Assembly (NCBI RefSeq): GCF_023015865.1
Contig: NZ_JALKBC010000011.1
Span: 62,001-126,000 of the forward strand
Origin: Arenibacter sp. F26102
GTDB taxonomy: Bacteria; Bacteroidota; Bacteroidia; Flavobacteriales; Flavobacteriaceae
Direction: 5' to 3'
Length of the DNA: 64,000 nucleotides
The notes beneath the pieces are model-generated. The model had not been told where the DNA came from, made no database searches, and saw only the letters and a list, made by a program, of their open reading frames with translations. Shown one piece after another: positions 19,392 through 29,521 of this stretch. Made by a program: the position numbers and the translations under genes. The first letter of the stretch is position 1. Every line of letters starts with the position of its first letter.

Positions 19392-20504
19392 TTAGTTCAT
19401 TTTTACAACCGCCTTCATATTATTAGCTTTTATAGAATCCTCAAAAGCTTGATTGATGTCTTTAAAATCATAGTAATCCGTATAGTGTTCAGAAGGGAAA
19501 ATTCCAGTAACCATCAGTTTTTGTGCTGCCATATAGTCTGCCCTACAAGACCCCATAGATCCCCTCATATTCAATGAGGTACGGGTAAGGTGCGTAGCAT
19601 TGATCTGCACATCGGTTCCGTAGGTAGCAATAACACATATGTCCCCTTCCGGTTTTACAACACCAACAGCTTCTGTTAGGACTGGTGGTACACCGGAACA
19701 TTCTATAAGCAAATCTATTTTCCCGTTAGAGCCAAACGGAACACCATTATCATCTGTGATGCCATTTTGCAACTGCGTGGTCAAGGAGTTTTCCGGTGAA
19801 ACTTCTATAGTAATGAACCCTCTTTCCTTTGCTCTTTTTAAACGGATATCGCGATCGTGTGCAATACCTGTAACAGCAACCCTTGCTCCTGCCGCCCTAG
19901 CCACTTCGGCAGACATCATTCCAATGATGCCGCAACCTGTTACAACCACATCCTGACCAGGTTTAATATCGCACTTATTGTAAAGTGCGTTGGTAATAAT
20001 GGACAAAGGTTCTACTAAGGCACCTTGGGCCGGTGTTAGCCCCTTCATTAAAGGGACAACCCGATCTGATTCCAACACCACTTGTTGTCCAAATCCGCCG
20101 TTTCTATGGAAACCTATTATTTCCTTTTTGGAACATAAATTCCATTTGGATACACTGCAGGCAGGGCAATCTTCTTCCCGGCAACCCAACATGGCCAAAG
20201 GAGTAAAAATATCGCCTACTTTAAGGTCTCCATGATCCCCAGGTCCCAATTCCAATACTTCGGCACTAAATTCGTGACCAATAACACGGGGACGTTGCAC
20301 CCAGTCAAAATTGGCCTTGCCAATAGTTGCGCTATTGTCTGAACCACAAATGCCTGTGTACAGTGTTTTTGCCAATATTTCCCCTTCCTTTAATGGCGGG
20401 ATTTCCATGTCTACTACTGAGGAATTGCTCAGTACCGATTGGCCCGAGTTTGGATATATTTTTTCGTTGCTCTGAAGACAAAAGCCTTTTATAGAATTAC
20501 TCAT
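19392..20504 (-). CDS. Zinc-binding medium-chain alcohol/polyol dehydrogenase
   Basis: A 370-residue MDR-family dehydrogenase (threonine/sorbitol dehydrogenase-like). The catalytic zinc site is seen in TGICGSDN and in GHEFSAEV. The structural zinc lobe has four cysteines in the segment CREEDCPACSVSKWNLC. The NAD-binding motif is VVVTGCGIIGMMSAEVA. Enzymes of this class oxidise a hydroxyl of a sugar or polyol to a ketone with NAD. It is the fourth gene of the operon, between two sugar oxidoreductases, in line with stepwise oxidation or isomerisation of a sugar. The spacing to neighbours (62 and 95 bases) fits one transcript. Confidence 0.92.
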   Translation of the reverse strand: MSNSIKGFCLQSNEKIYPNSGQSVLSNSSVVDMEIPPLKEGEILAKTLYTGICGSDNSATIGKANFDWVQRPRVIGHEFSAEVLELGPGDHGDLKVGDIFTPLAMLGCREEDCPACSVSKWNLCSKKEIIGFHRNGGFGQQVVLESDRVVPLMKGLTPAQGALVEPLSIITNALYNKCDIKPGQDVVVTGCGIIGMMSAEVARAAGARVAVTGIAHDRDIRLKRAKERGFITIEVSPENSLTTQLQNGITDDNGVPFGSNGKIDLLIECSGVPPVLTEAVGVVKPEGDICVIATYGTDVQINATHLTRTSLNMRGSMGSCRADYMAAQKLMVTGIFPSEHYTDYYDFKDINQAFEDSIKANNMKAVVKMN

Positions 20505-20599
20505 CGGGATAATTTATTAATTTAATTCAAGTTAAATTCAAGTTGAAAAATTTAGCCTCCAACTTTACACTAATGCTTTTCCTTTGGGAAAATTTTAAG

Positions 20600-21754
20600 C
20601 TACCATTCAACACCAGTATCTTTCCAACTTTTAGTTTTGGCAGAATCCAAAACAGCTTCACATACCTTCTGTGTTTCTTGAGCCTCCTTAAAGGTAGGCG
20701 AACATGGCTTACCTTCTTCCAAAGCTTTAAGAAAATCCGCTATTTGATGTACAAAGCTATGCTCGTAACCAATGGACAAGCCTGGTACCCACCATTTGTC
20801 CATATAGGGATGATCACCATCCGTAACATGGATTGAACGCCATCCTCTTTCCTGAGACTCATCCCTATGGTCAAAATACTCTAAACGCTGAAGGTCGTGC
20901 AGGTTCCATTTTATGGAGGCATGCTCCCCATTTATTTCAAAAGTATATAATGCCTTATGACCCCTAGCGTATCTAGTAGATTCAAAAAGTCCCAAAGAGC
21001 CATTATCAAAATGGCAATGAAACATACAGGCATCATCAATAGTTACCTCTTGTTTTTCGCCGGTACCCGTATGCACCCGTTCTTTAATAAAGGTTTCGGT
21101 CATGGCAGAAACATCCTTTATACCACCGTTCAACCACATTGCAGTATCTATACAATGTGCCAATAGGTCACCTGTAACTCCAGATCCGGCTGCGTCATTA
21201 TCCAATCGCCATAACCCTTCCCCTCCTTGTGGAAGTTCTGGACTTATGGTCCAATCCTGTAAAAAATTGGCACGATAATGAAATATTTTACCCAGTTTGC
21301 CCGCATCAATTAGTCGTTTTGCAAGGCTAACGGAAGGCAATCTTCGGTAATTGAAATAAACCGTATTTGGCACTCCTGCCTTTTCAATGGCATCTACCAT
21401 AGGTTGCGCTTCCGCAACAGTACGTGCCAAAGGTTTTTCACATAAAACCATTTTTCCAGCTTCCGCGGCTGCAATGGCAATTTCGGCGTGCATATTGTTG
21501 GGAGTACAGATATCAATGGCATCAATATCATCACGGGCAATCAGCTTTTTCCAATCGGTTTCTACTGATTCATAGCCCCATTGATCGGCAAATGCTTGCG
21601 TCCGTTCTAGATTACGCCCACAAATAGCTTTTAATATAGGTTGATATTTCAGTTCTGGAAAAAAATTGCCAACCCTCCTATAGGCATTGGAATGGGTTCT
21701 TCCCATAAATCCATATCCTACCATTCCTATTCGTAATTCTTTCTTACTTGACAT
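20600..21754 (-). CDS. Gfo/Idh/MocA family oxidoreductase (ThuB-like)
   Basis: A 384-residue NAD(P)-dependent oxidoreductase. The Rossmann motif is [19 protein letters not shown], the EKP motif is [12 protein letters not shown], and the active-site helix has the H/D pair in [14 protein letters not shown]. This longer subclass often occurs beside ThuA proteins and TIM-barrel isomerases. In rhizobia ThuA and ThuB act on trehalose by forming 3-keto sugars. Here it lies between a TIM-barrel gene (63-base gap) and the zinc dehydrogenase (95-base gap) in the minus-strand operon. I infer a role in oxidising or reducing C3 of a sugar; the substrate is unknown. Confidence 0.92.
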   Translation of the reverse strand: MSSKKELRIGMVGYGFMGRTHSNAYRRVGNFFPELKYQPILKAICGRNLERTQAFADQWGYESVETDWKKLIARDDIDAIDICTPNNMHAEIAIAAAEAGKMVLCEKPLARTVAEAQPMVDAIEKAGVPNTVYFNYRRLPSVSLAKRLIDAGKLGKIFHYRANFLQDWTISPELPQGGEGLWRLDNDAAGSGVTGDLLAHCIDTAMWLNGGIKDVSAMTETFIKERVHTGTGEKQEVTIDDACMFHCHFDNGSLGLFESTRYARGHKALYTFEINGEHASIKWNLHDLQRLEYFDHRDESQERGWRSIHVTDGDHPYMDKWWVPGLSIGYEHSFVHQIADFLKALEEGKPCSPTFKEAQETQKVCEAVLDSAKTKSWKDTGVEW

Positions 21755-21817
21755 GTGTACTCTATTTTTTATTTTAAATTGAATTTATATTGAACAATCG
21801 AGAAATGACTATATATT

Positions 21818-22867
21818 TTAAGTCGCTTCGTACCACCCATGAAGTTGGCGTACTTTGATCATAGCCCCTAAAATATCGTTCCAAGTTTTAGGCTGCATCA
21901 TTACCTCGTTGGGGAACATGCATCCATCCCAACAGATATGTCTTATTTTTTTGGTCAGGATTCCATTTTCATCACGCAACCAATGGCCTGCATCCACAGC
22001 GATATCCAATTTTCCGTTCGGGTCCGAGGCCTGACAATGTCTACCTGTTTTATCATGTGATCCGGATCCGAACACCGTGCCATCATTCTGGGCTACGTGA
22101 AAATCAATGGTCCATGGCCGAAGAGCGGCGGTTATGGTTTTAAGACCTTCTGTTAAAGTTGCCCTATCGCTCCAATCAAAATCTTTAGGCAATATTCTCT
22201 CATCCTCTTTATTATACCCCAATAGATACAATAAAGTATGCGCCATATCGGCCTGAAATCCTATATTGGGACGATCTACGGCCTCAAGGGTATTCACCAT
22301 GGTTTTCCAACCGTGCATTCCACCCCAACAAATTTCACCTTCAGCGGCAAGCGATTCTCCGTAATCGGCGGCTACATCGCAAGCCTCGCGGAAAGTTTGA
22401 GCAATTAATTTTGTATTGGCTACAGGATCAGCTGCCCAACTATGTGGGTCAACGGACGAATCGATGCGAATAACACCATTGGGACGTATTCCTAGATCCC
22501 GTAATTTTTTTCCTATTACACAGGCTTTACGTACCTGTGTTACAAATTGATTTCGTTCCTCCCGGGACCCCATAGCCGACCCCCCTCCAGTTCCTGCCCA
22601 TACCGGAGCAACCAAACTTCCAATCTCCAAATTTTTTGCACTGGCCTTATCTGCCAATTTCTTGATACCGTCATCATTGGAATCTATATCCAAATGGGGA
22701 TCGGCGGCAAATAGATCAAATCCATCAAATTTAACTCCATCTACCTCGGCATTGGCCGTTAACTCGATCATGGTATCTATAGAAATTGGTGGCTCTGAAT
22801 CAGGTCCTTTTCCTACCACACCTGGCCACGAAGCGTTGTGGAGTTTAGGATAGTTATTTTCTGGCAT
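21818..22867 (-). CDS. TIM-barrel sugar (phosphate) isomerase/epimerase
   Basis: A protein of about 349 residues in the AP-endonuclease-2/xylose-isomerase-like superfamily. I chose the ATG at 22867 ([11 protein letters not shown]). An in-frame ATG at 22921 would add 18 basic residues and overlap the upstream ThuA gene by 31 bases, which is less likely. Barrel strands with metal-binding acids are visible in [10 protein letters not shown] (E), IGFQADMAH (D/H) and [11 protein letters not shown] (H). The last part, [11 protein letters not shown] then [10 protein letters not shown], is the last barrel strand region. No signal peptide. It follows the ThuA gene directly and is probably translated from the same mRNA. 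It is one of three TIM-barrel isomerase paralogues in the window. Confidence 0.88.
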   Translation of the reverse strand: MPENNYPKLHNASWPGVVGKGPDSEPPISIDTMIELTANAEVDGVKFDGFDLFAADPHLDIDSNDDGIKKLADKASAKNLEIGSLVAPVWAGTGGGSAMGSREERNQFVTQVRKACVIGKKLRDLGIRPNGVIRIDSSVDPHSWAADPVANTKLIAQTFREACDVAADYGESLAAEGEICWGGMHGWKTMVNTLEAVDRPNIGFQADMAHTLLYLLGYNKEDERILPKDFDWSDRATLTEGLKTITAALRPWTIDFHVAQNDGTVFGSGSHDKTGRHCQASDPNGKLDIAVDAGHWLRDENGILTKKIRHICWDGCMFPNEVMMQPKTWNDILGAMIKVRQLHGWYEAT

Positions 22868-22890
22868 AACATTAATTTTAATTGTTCTTA

Positions 22891-24048
22891 TTATTTTCTT
22901 GGCATTATTACAGATTCCCAACCATCGAGGTCGGAAGGTTTTACATTTTTCTGATAACCCTCAAATTTAAAGGTAGTTGGCTCAAATCCTCCTACAAAAT
23001 CAATCGGATTGTCCGTTTTGATATCCTTTTCCATTTCCAGCCCCCATAAGCAGGCATTAATGAGCATTCTTCTAAAACCTTCACTCAATATGTCTTCTGA
23101 AGCCCCATGCGTAGTAGTAAAGGCACGTCCGGGCTCACCTGATTCCAATTGGTAAGTGCGCGCCCAAGCTACCGGAAGTTCTTCTTTGGTAGTGTCCGGT
23201 TCAGCATCGGGTGTCATTCCGTTCAAAACCCTTCCGCGAGCTAGGATTTTTAAATCCTTTCCTTGGGGATATGCATTATAGCCTCCGCACTGTGCCCATG
23301 CACTAGCTACTCCTAACAGTATTGGATGATCTTTATTGGATTCCTCCAAAATTAGCTTGGATGCCTGTTGATGGTTCTTTCCGTAATGTCCCACCCAGGT
23401 CTCTCCTAAAACCACCTCTCCAAATCCACCGTGCCAAGCCTTTTTTTCCCCTTCGTATTTATAATCATAGTGCCTCCAATTGGGGTTATCCGAGTTATTA
23501 AAGGCATGGGTAGAAGTCCTTAAACCTATTACTGGACGTCCCTTATGCAGATAGTCATCTATATATTGCATTTGCTTATCTTCAAAATTTGCAAACCTTG
23601 TAAATATTACCATAAGATCTGCAACTTTAAGTACGTCCAAACCTTTCAAGTTTGAGCCACCTGGAAAAATATTGCCATTATCATCCAAAGCCCATACCAC
23701 TGTACAGGTAAAACCATATCTTTTTGCCAAAATCCTAGCCAAGGCAGGCAATGTCTCCTCTCCTCTGTATTCGTGATCGGTAGCAATAAACACAATATGT
23801 TTACCTTTCCCAGGACCATCTTCTCCTTTATATGTTATGCGGAACTTATCTTCATTGCCCAGTGCTGTCAACGACTGCCTTTTCTCTCCTCCACCTACCT
23901 GAGCAACCAGCTTCGAATTAAAACCCAAGGAATTTTTCTTGTCGTGATCGGCACATGAACAAAGAAAAAAAACCATTGCGAAATACCATATTGTTCTTCG
24001 CTGGATAATCGAAAATAAAGAAGACGCAAAAATTAATGATTCTAACAT
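22891..24048 (-). CDS. ThuA-like domain lipoprotein
   Basis: A protein of 361-385 residues. The longer form starts at 24048. A start at 23976 ([13 protein letters not shown]) gives a compact lipoprotein signal with Cys in the lipobox FLCSC and may be the real one. The rest is a ThuA domain (class I glutamine-amidotransferase-like fold; trehalose-utilisation family): [28 protein letters not shown], and [16 protein letters not shown]. It probably sits in the periplasm on a lipid anchor. It leads the seven-gene minus-strand operon and has a paralogue on the plus side (27959-29095). ThuA proteins lack the classical amidotransferase catalytic Cys, and their chemistry is tied to 3-keto sugar metabolism. 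Confidence 0.9.
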   Translation of the reverse strand: MLESLIFASSLFSIIQRRTIWYFAMVFFLCSCADHDKKNSLGFNSKLVAQVGGGEKRQSLTALGNEDKFRITYKGEDGPGKGKHIVFIATDHEYRGEETLPALARILAKRYGFTCTVVWALDDNGNIFPGGSNLKGLDVLKVADLMVIFTRFANFEDKQMQYIDDYLHKGRPVIGLRTSTHAFNNSDNPNWRHYDYKYEGEKKAWHGGFGEVVLGETWVGHYGKNHQQASKLILEESNKDHPILLGVASAWAQCGGYNAYPQGKDLKILARGRVLNGMTPDAEPDTTKEELPVAWARTYQLESGEPGRAFTTTHGASEDILSEGFRRMLINACLWGLEMEKDIKTDNPIDFVGGFEPTTFKFEGYQKNVKPSDLDGWESVIMPRK

Positions 24049-24115
24049 AATAATACAAATCTAAAAACACTCATTTATCATTTTTTTCCCACCTAAACTT
24101 GCCGTTATTATATGA

Positions 24116-24210
24116 ATTCAAAGTTTGAATAATGCACTAAAAAATACTCAGCATTTCCGAGCCCTAAAGTTTATCAATATCCAATTTTTTTATCACATTT
24201 TATGCACTAT
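24116..24210. promoter_or_regulatory. Operator candidates in the divergent AraC/ThuA control region
   Basis: The 310 bases between the divergent operon and the AraC gene (24049-24358) contain a perfect 7-base inverted repeat, ATTCAAAGTTTGAAT (24116-24130), immediately followed by AATGCACTAA (24131-24140). A second copy of the ATGCACTA core lies at 24202-24209 (TATGCACTAT, 24201-24210). A related AATGCACGCTAAC is found at 29395 before the cytochrome gene. Direct ATGCAC half-sites are what an AraC-type activator could bind. Read on the minus strand the inverted repeat contains ACTTTG, a possible -7 box for the operon. Confidence 0.4.
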
Positions 24211-24358
24211 CCGTAAAATTTATTGCTATAAAAACTGACTATTGAAACTTAGCTCTACAAATCTAAAATACTATCGGGATTGATATTCCCTATATTTTAC
24301 TAAATGATGACACTTTTTTGTCTTAATTTAGCCAAAATGAAATCCAAAACGGTAATTT

Positions 24359-25243
24359 ATGAGTACTCCCAACATTGAAAAAACACTCACTACCAAGGAA
24401 ACTTTTATCTTTAAAGATATGGAAGGCCCCTACTTTAATCCTAATTGGCACTTTCATCCAGATTTCCAAATATCTTTGATTGCAGAAGGGAAGGGTACTA
24501 GATTTGTTGGAGATCACGTACAGTCTTTTGAAAAAGGAGACTTAGTGGTCACAGGCCCCAACCTGCCTCATTTATGGCGGAGCGACGAAATTTATTTTAA
24601 AAAAAACAGTAAACTCACCACCAGAGGTTTGGTCATTTATTTTGACCACGAACTTTTTAGCGAAGCCTTGTTGGGTAAGGAGGAATTCTATAACATAAAT
24701 AAATTTGTTGAAAATTCTGTAAGGGGCATGGAATTTTATGGGGAAACCCAAAATAAAATCAATAAACTTCTCCTTAAAATAAATAACGAACAAGGGTTCA
24801 AAAGAATTATAAAATTATTGGAAATAATAGATATCCTCGCCAATAGTGAGGAATACCTTCTACTTTCCAGCCCAGGCTATACCAATGTCTTTAAAGGCGA
24901 CGATGCTGACAAAATGCGTATCGTCTATGAATATGTCATGACCAATTTTAAAACCAAAATATCCTTGGAAGAAATTGCTGAAATGCTGAATATGACCACT
25001 ACCTCCTTCTGCAGGTACTTTAAACCTAGGGCCAATAAAACTTTTACTCGCTTTGTAAACGAAATTCGCATAGGTCATTCCCGCAAATTATTGCTAGAGG
25101 ACAATTTCAATATTTCCCAAATAAGTTACGAATGCGGTTTTAATGCGTTGTCCAATTTTAATAGGCAGTTTAAAGCCATTGTGCATATGAGCCCCCATGA
25201 GTATCGCAAGTTGTTCCTGAATATCAAGACCAGTATTTCTTAG
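24359..25243 (+). CDS. AraC-family transcription regulator with cupin sensor domain
   Basis: A 294-residue regulator. Residues about 15-110 are a cupin-like ligand-binding domain (NWHFHPDFQISLIAEGKG, then GDLVVTGPNLPHLW). Residues about 190-292 hold the two helix-turn-helix motifs of AraC proteins (ISLEEIAEMLNMTTTSFCRYF and ISQISYECGFNALSNFNRQF cores). The HPDF cupin start is typical of sugar-sensing AraC regulators. It is divergent from the ThuA operon (310-base gap) and precedes the transporter/isomerase/ThuA genes on its own strand, so it likely controls both arms in response to a sugar. Confidence 0.93.
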   Translation: MSTPNIEKTLTTKETFIFKDMEGPYFNPNWHFHPDFQISLIAEGKGTRFVGDHVQSFEKGDLVVTGPNLPHLWRSDEIYFKKNSKLTTRGLVIYFDHELFSEALLGKEEFYNINKFVENSVRGMEFYGETQNKINKLLLKINNEQGFKRIIKLLEIIDILANSEEYLLLSSPGYTNVFKGDDADKMRIVYEYVMTNFKTKISLEEIAEMLNMTTTSFCRYFKPRANKTFTRFVNEIRIGHSRKLLLEDNFNISQISYECGFNALSNFNRQFKAIVHMSPHEYRKLFLNIKTSIS

Positions 25244-25794
25244 TAACAACAAAAACCGTACAAACATATCCCCGAAACCTTCGCTCTTGGCCTCGAAGTA
25301 AAATCCCAAAGGAACCATTCATTTTAATGGACCTGTTATCGAGAAGAGCTTTAATTGAAGAAAATTTCAAATAATAAGCAAATTTTATCCCATCCATTAA
25401 ACCCGTAATCAATAACTTTTAAATCACAAATTAGCTTGTCCCTATATGTATACCTAATTATAGCCATATGGCATGTACTTTTCCGATACAATGACCCTAA
25501 ATTGACCCTATGGCAAAAAAGTACCATTATTTAGTAGGATATAGGAACTTTGAAAATTCAATTAGGTTTAAATTTATCAGCTTTATTAATTCAGATATAT
25601 CGAATCATGAAATTGTTGGTAACAAATGACTCAAGGCACAGGTACCAATAGTGTAATATAAGTGGACTTAAATTTTTCATTTGACAAAACAATTGAAAAT
25701 AAATTATGATTATTGTAAAAAAGAGATTAAACTTATACGCTGAAATTTAAATAGAATAATCAATCATCTTTTAATTAAAATTTTAATCAAACCA
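25244..25794. other. Long leader/intergenic region before the MFS transporter
   Basis: About 550 bases with no plausible gene on either strand. It is AT-rich. The last about 60 bases contain the AT palindrome-like tract TTTTAATTAAAATTTTAATC just before the start codon. No clear TAnnTTTG box with a -33 element is seen. The length suggests control sites or a long 5' leader for the transporter operon. Confidence 0.4.
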
Positions 25795-27063
25795 ATGGAA
25801 CATTCAAATGATCAACAAAAAACTAATGCCAATAGACTATTTTATGGTAGTTGTTTTGCATTAATTACCACAGCATTTTCTTTTAGTATAAGGGCGGGGA
25901 TTCTTCCTCAGCTGGGTGAGGAACTAAGCTTATCCGGGGAACAACTAGGCTTCATAAATTCTATGTGGTTTTTTGGTTTTCCAATATCAATGGTTATAGG
26001 AGGATTGATCTACCATAAAGTGGGTGGAAAAGCGATTATGCAATTTGCCTTTTTTGCGCATGCTCTGGGAATTATTTTGACCATATATTCTGGCAGCTAC
26101 ATAGGCCTACTCATATCCACCTTATTAATAGGTCTTGGTAATGGTTGTACAGAAGCAGCATGTAACCCCATGATAGCAGACGCCTATTCGGGTACAAGGA
26201 TGAGTAGAATGATGAACCGTTTCCATATGTGGTTCCCAGGCGGAATTGTTATAGGTAGTCTGGTATCCAAATTCATGACCGATGCAGGCTTAAGTTGGGA
26301 GACGCAGATCTGGGTGATAATGATTCCGACACTGATCTATGCCTATTTGTACTTCGGACAATCTTGGCCAAAAGCCAAAATTGAAGCAGCCGCCACTCTT
26401 GGTGGTAATTTGAAAGCCATGATATCCCCCTTATTTATATTTATGATTATTTGTATGTCCCTTACCGCTATCTCCGAATTTGGGCCGCAACAATGGGTGG
26501 GTCTTATTTTGGCCAAGAGTGGTGCAGAACCTATGATCATATTGGCACTGGTTACAGGATTAATGGCTGTAGCCCGATATTTTGGGGGAGAAGTCGTTCA
26601 TAAATTCGATCAAACGGGGGTTCTTTTAGGCTCAGCTGTTCTAGCTACCATAGGTATCTATCTTTTTAGCACTCAAACTGGAACTATGGCCTATGTTGCT
26701 GCAATTTTCTTTGCATTGGGAATAGCCTATTTCTGGCCAAACATGATTGGTTTTGTAGCTGACAAAATACCAAAAAGTGGCGCCTTGGGAATGTCTATTA
26801 TTGGTGCTGTAGGAATGTTCTCTTCTTCCATATTCCAACCAATCATTGGTGGATGGATCGATGCTGATAAGGCAGAAGCAGCTGCAGCTGGACTTACAGG
26901 CGATGAGCTCGAATTGGTAGCAGGACAAGCTACGTTAGGGACAATGGTTGCATTTCCATCTATCTTGATCGTCCTATTTACCGTACTGTGGTTTTGGGTT
27001 AAAAAACGAAAAAGCACAGATGCCGCTGAAGCTACTAGTGGCCAACCCGTTACTGACTATTAG
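25795..27063 (+). CDS. MFS transporter, probably sugar uptake
   Basis: A 422-residue inner-membrane protein with 12 predicted membrane helices and the major-facilitator motif region between helices 2 and 3 (GGLIYHKVGGKAIMQ). Helix 1 begins at about residue 13 after a short polar N-terminus. It starts the plus-strand group transporter - isomerase - ThuA protein (21- and 32-base gaps), which ends in a strong terminator. By context it imports the sugar or keto-sugar handled by the divergent operon. MFS family membership is clear; the substrate is inference. Confidence 0.9.
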   Translation: MEHSNDQQKTNANRLFYGSCFALITTAFSFSIRAGILPQLGEELSLSGEQLGFINSMWFFGFPISMVIGGLIYHKVGGKAIMQFAFFAHALGIILTIYSGSYIGLLISTLLIGLGNGCTEAACNPMIADAYSGTRMSRMMNRFHMWFPGGIVIGSLVSKFMTDAGLSWETQIWVIMIPTLIYAYLYFGQSWPKAKIEAAATLGGNLKAMISPLFIFMIICMSLTAISEFGPQQWVGLILAKSGAEPMIILALVTGLMAVARYFGGEVVHKFDQTGVLLGSAVLATIGIYLFSTQTGTMAYVAAIFFALGIAYFWPNMIGFVADKIPKSGALGMSIIGAVGMFSSSIFQPIIGGWIDADKAEAAAAGLTGDELELVAGQATLGTMVAFPSILIVLFTVLWFWVKKRKSTDAAEATSGQPVTDY

Positions 27064-27083
27064 AAATTACATAAAATTTAAGT

Positions 27084-27926
27084 ATGAAAATTGGAATGAA
27101 TATGTTGCTCTGGACTAACCATGTCACAGAGCAACACTTTGATATTGTTGATACCCTAAAAAAAACTGGGTATGATGGAGTTGAATTATTTCTAGGTGAG
27201 GGAGATGAAAAACACTATACCAAATTGGGCAATCATTTCTCCAATATGGATATGGGGGTTACAGCAGTGGCAGCTTTGGCTCCAGAAGAGAATATAGCAA
27301 GTCCCGATCAAAAAACAAGAGAGGCCGGTCTTGATAAACTAAAATGGTCCATTGATGTGGGTGCTGCGGCCAATGTAGAAGTAATTTGCGGGCCTTTTCA
27401 TTCCACTTTTGCCTATTTTACAAGGCAACCACCCACTTTGCAGGAAAAACAATGGAGTAATGAAATGTTGCAAAAAGCTGCTGATTATGCCCAGAAGGCA
27501 AATATAATACTTGCTCCCGAAGCGGTTAACAGATTTGAATGTTATCTATACAATACCATGGCCGATTTAGGGGCCATGGCCAAGGAAGTAAATCATCCTA
27601 ATTTAGGAGCAATGTTCGATACCCACCATGCGAATATTGAAGAAAAAAGTCAGTCCGAAGCCATTAAAACCATTGCGCCTTATCTAAAACATGTACATAT
27701 TAGTGAGAACGACAGAGGAACGCCAGGTGAGGGACAAGTCCATTGGGACGAAGTATTTAAGGCTTTAAAGGAAGTTAAATACGACGGTTGGTTGACTATA
27801 GAGGCTTTTAGCACCATTATTCCTGAATTTGCCAATGCCATTAATGTGTGGCGGGATTACTCCCCATCGGAAGAAATCTATACCAAAGGTTTAAAATTGA
27901 TCAAAGAAGGAATGGGCATTAAATAA
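27084..27926 (+). CDS. TIM-barrel sugar 3-epimerase/isomerase (D-tagatose 3-epimerase-like)
   Basis: A 280-residue TIM-barrel enzyme of the hydroxypyruvate isomerase / D-tagatose 3-epimerase class. The four metal ligands are recognisable: E in LAPEAVNRFE, D in AMFDTHHAN, H in KHVHISENDRG and E in WLTIEAFS. The motif HISENDRGTPGEGQVHW is typical of ketose 3-epimerases. Length and start (MKIGMNMLLWTNH) match the family. It is cytosolic. The position directly after an MFS transporter and before a ThuA protein suggests isomerisation or C3-epimerisation of the imported ketose. Confidence 0.93.
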   Translation: MKIGMNMLLWTNHVTEQHFDIVDTLKKTGYDGVELFLGEGDEKHYTKLGNHFSNMDMGVTAVAALAPEENIASPDQKTREAGLDKLKWSIDVGAAANVEVICGPFHSTFAYFTRQPPTLQEKQWSNEMLQKAADYAQKANIILAPEAVNRFECYLYNTMADLGAMAKEVNHPNLGAMFDTHHANIEEKSQSEAIKTIAPYLKHVHISENDRGTPGEGQVHWDEVFKALKEVKYDGWLTIEAFSTIIPEFANAINVWRDYSPSEEIYTKGLKLIKEGMGIK

Positions 27927-27958
27927 TAAATCCAATTCTTTACATCTAAAATAAAATA

Positions 27959-29095
27959 ATGAAAAATCATCTAATGAAAAATCTATTACCTATTCTTGTT
28001 TGCCTTTTTATGTTTGCCTGCAAAGAACAAAAAGAGGCCAAGTCCAATGAAGCAGTGACCGTGGAAACTACGGATACACCAAAGCAATGGCTAACTTTTG
28101 AAGGTAGTGATAAGAATGCAAAGCATATAGTTCTTATTTCGGGAGACGAAGAATATCGCTCTGAGGAATCAATGCCTCAATTGGCAAAAATCTTGTCCAA
28201 GCACCATGGTTTTAACTGTACCGTGTTGTTCGCACAAGATCCGGCGCTCCCTGGAACAATAGACGCTAATTATGTTAAAAACATACCTGGACTGGAAGCA
28301 TTGGACAGTGCTGATCTAATGATTATTGCCACAAGATTTAGAGCTTTGCCGGACGACCAAATGAAACATATAGATGATTATCTCAGAATGGGAAAACCTG
28401 TTATTGGACTTAGAACGGCAACACATGCCTTCAACTTTAAGGAGGAAGATGTCTCTAATTACAAACATTACGGAAACGGCTATAAAGGAGACAAAGAGGA
28501 ATGGAATGGTGGTTTCGGCCGACTCGTTCTAGGAGAAAATTGGGTTAGCCATCACGGACACCATAAACATCAAAGTACCAAAGGCTTTGTCGCAGAGGCC
28601 GGTACATCTACAGGAATAACCAATAGTATCTCTGATGGGGATGTATGGGCTTCGGCCGATGTATATGAAGTCCGCCTTCCACTTCCTGGGGATGCCCAGC
28701 CCATTATCTTGGGCAAGGTAATGAATAGAAAAGGCGATTATGACGAAAACGATATTTTCTATGGTATGCGGCCAACCGATGACGAGGCAGCCAAAACCAA
28801 CAACACGGGAAAAGATGTTAGTGCTCCCCTAATGCCCGTAGCCTGGACCAAGTCTTATCAGATTCCAGGGGGTAAGGAAGGAAAAGCCTTTACATCTACG
28901 GTTTTTTCGGCAGTAGATTTCACCATAGAAGGAACCCGACGATTGGTTGTAAACGCCGTGTATTGGACGCTAGATCTACCGGTACCGACCAAGACCAATG
29001 TAGAATTGGTAGGTTCCTATAATCCCACTAACTATGAATTTAGGAAGGACGAATACTGGGATCAAAAACAATTAAAAGTATCCGACTTTAAATAA
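27959..29095 (+). CDS. ThuA-like domain lipoprotein (second copy)
   Basis: A 378-residue lipoprotein with the lipobox FMFACKEQ (Cys about 21 from the first Met). A second Met five residues in (MKNLLPILVCL) is an equally good start. The ThuA fold is seen in KHIVLISGDEEYRSEE, PVIGLRTATHAF and GKEGKAFTSTVFSAVDF. It is a paralogue of the ThuA protein at 22891-24048, sharing the same order of blocks but with an insertion containing HHGHHKHQ, a histidine-rich stretch that could bind metal. It ends the transporter/isomerase unit and is followed by a rho-independent terminator at 29124. Confidence 0.9.
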   Translation: MKNHLMKNLLPILVCLFMFACKEQKEAKSNEAVTVETTDTPKQWLTFEGSDKNAKHIVLISGDEEYRSEESMPQLAKILSKHHGFNCTVLFAQDPALPGTIDANYVKNIPGLEALDSADLMIIATRFRALPDDQMKHIDDYLRMGKPVIGLRTATHAFNFKEEDVSNYKHYGNGYKGDKEEWNGGFGRLVLGENWVSHHGHHKHQSTKGFVAEAGTSTGITNSISDGDVWASADVYEVRLPLPGDAQPIILGKVMNRKGDYDENDIFYGMRPTDDEAAKTNNTGKDVSAPLMPVAWTKSYQIPGGKEGKAFTSTVFSAVDFTIEGTRRLVVNAVYWTLDLPVPTKTNVELVGSYNPTNYEFRKDEYWDQKQLKVSDFK

Positions 29096-29123
29096 TACTA
29101 ATTAACCAACCAATCTTTACTAG

Positions 29124-29155
29124 GCCAATAGAATAACTTCTATTGGCTTTTTTTT
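29124..29155 (+). terminator. Strong rho-independent terminator
   Basis: A perfect 10-base stem, GCCAATAGAA (29124-29133) and TTCTATTGGC (29138-29147), with a TAAC loop, followed by eight T (29148-29155). It closes the MFS - isomerase - ThuA transcript. Confidence 0.95.
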
Positions 29156-29394
29156 ATTCCTAGAACCTCAGCGATGCCAAAAATATTTCAATTTCATATT
29201 GGAATATTTATTAATTTTAGGTAATTGCCCAAACTAGAACAAGGCGATTTTATCAAGTATTTTATATCCAATTTTTAATTTGGATTGTTAGTCTACCCCC
29301 CTCTTTTTTTTGATATTAATTTTATTTTACGGACACTTCAGGCCGATCGATTGTATAAAGTTTTTTATAGCTTTTATAAATGGAATTATCAAAT

Positions 29395-29458
29395 AATGCA
29401 CGCTAACAAATAGGAAGTTGGCACCAACATACCACCTTAAGTCTAGGAAGTATGTTTG
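29395..29458 (+). promoter_or_regulatory. Control region of the cytochrome c gene
   Basis: It contains AATGCACGCTAAC (29395-29407), which resembles the ATGCAC half-sites beside the AraC gene, then the 12-base palindrome GTTGGCACCAAC (29417-29428), then TATGTTTG (29451-29458), which fits the -7 consensus TAnnTTTG, about 60 bases before the start codon. Together these suggest that the cytochrome belongs to the same AraC regulon. Confidence 0.45.
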
Positions 29459-29521
29459 CTCAGAAGTAGATCGAGAAAAATCTACAAGTAATTCGTATTA
29501 AGCAATTTAATTCAAAAGATT

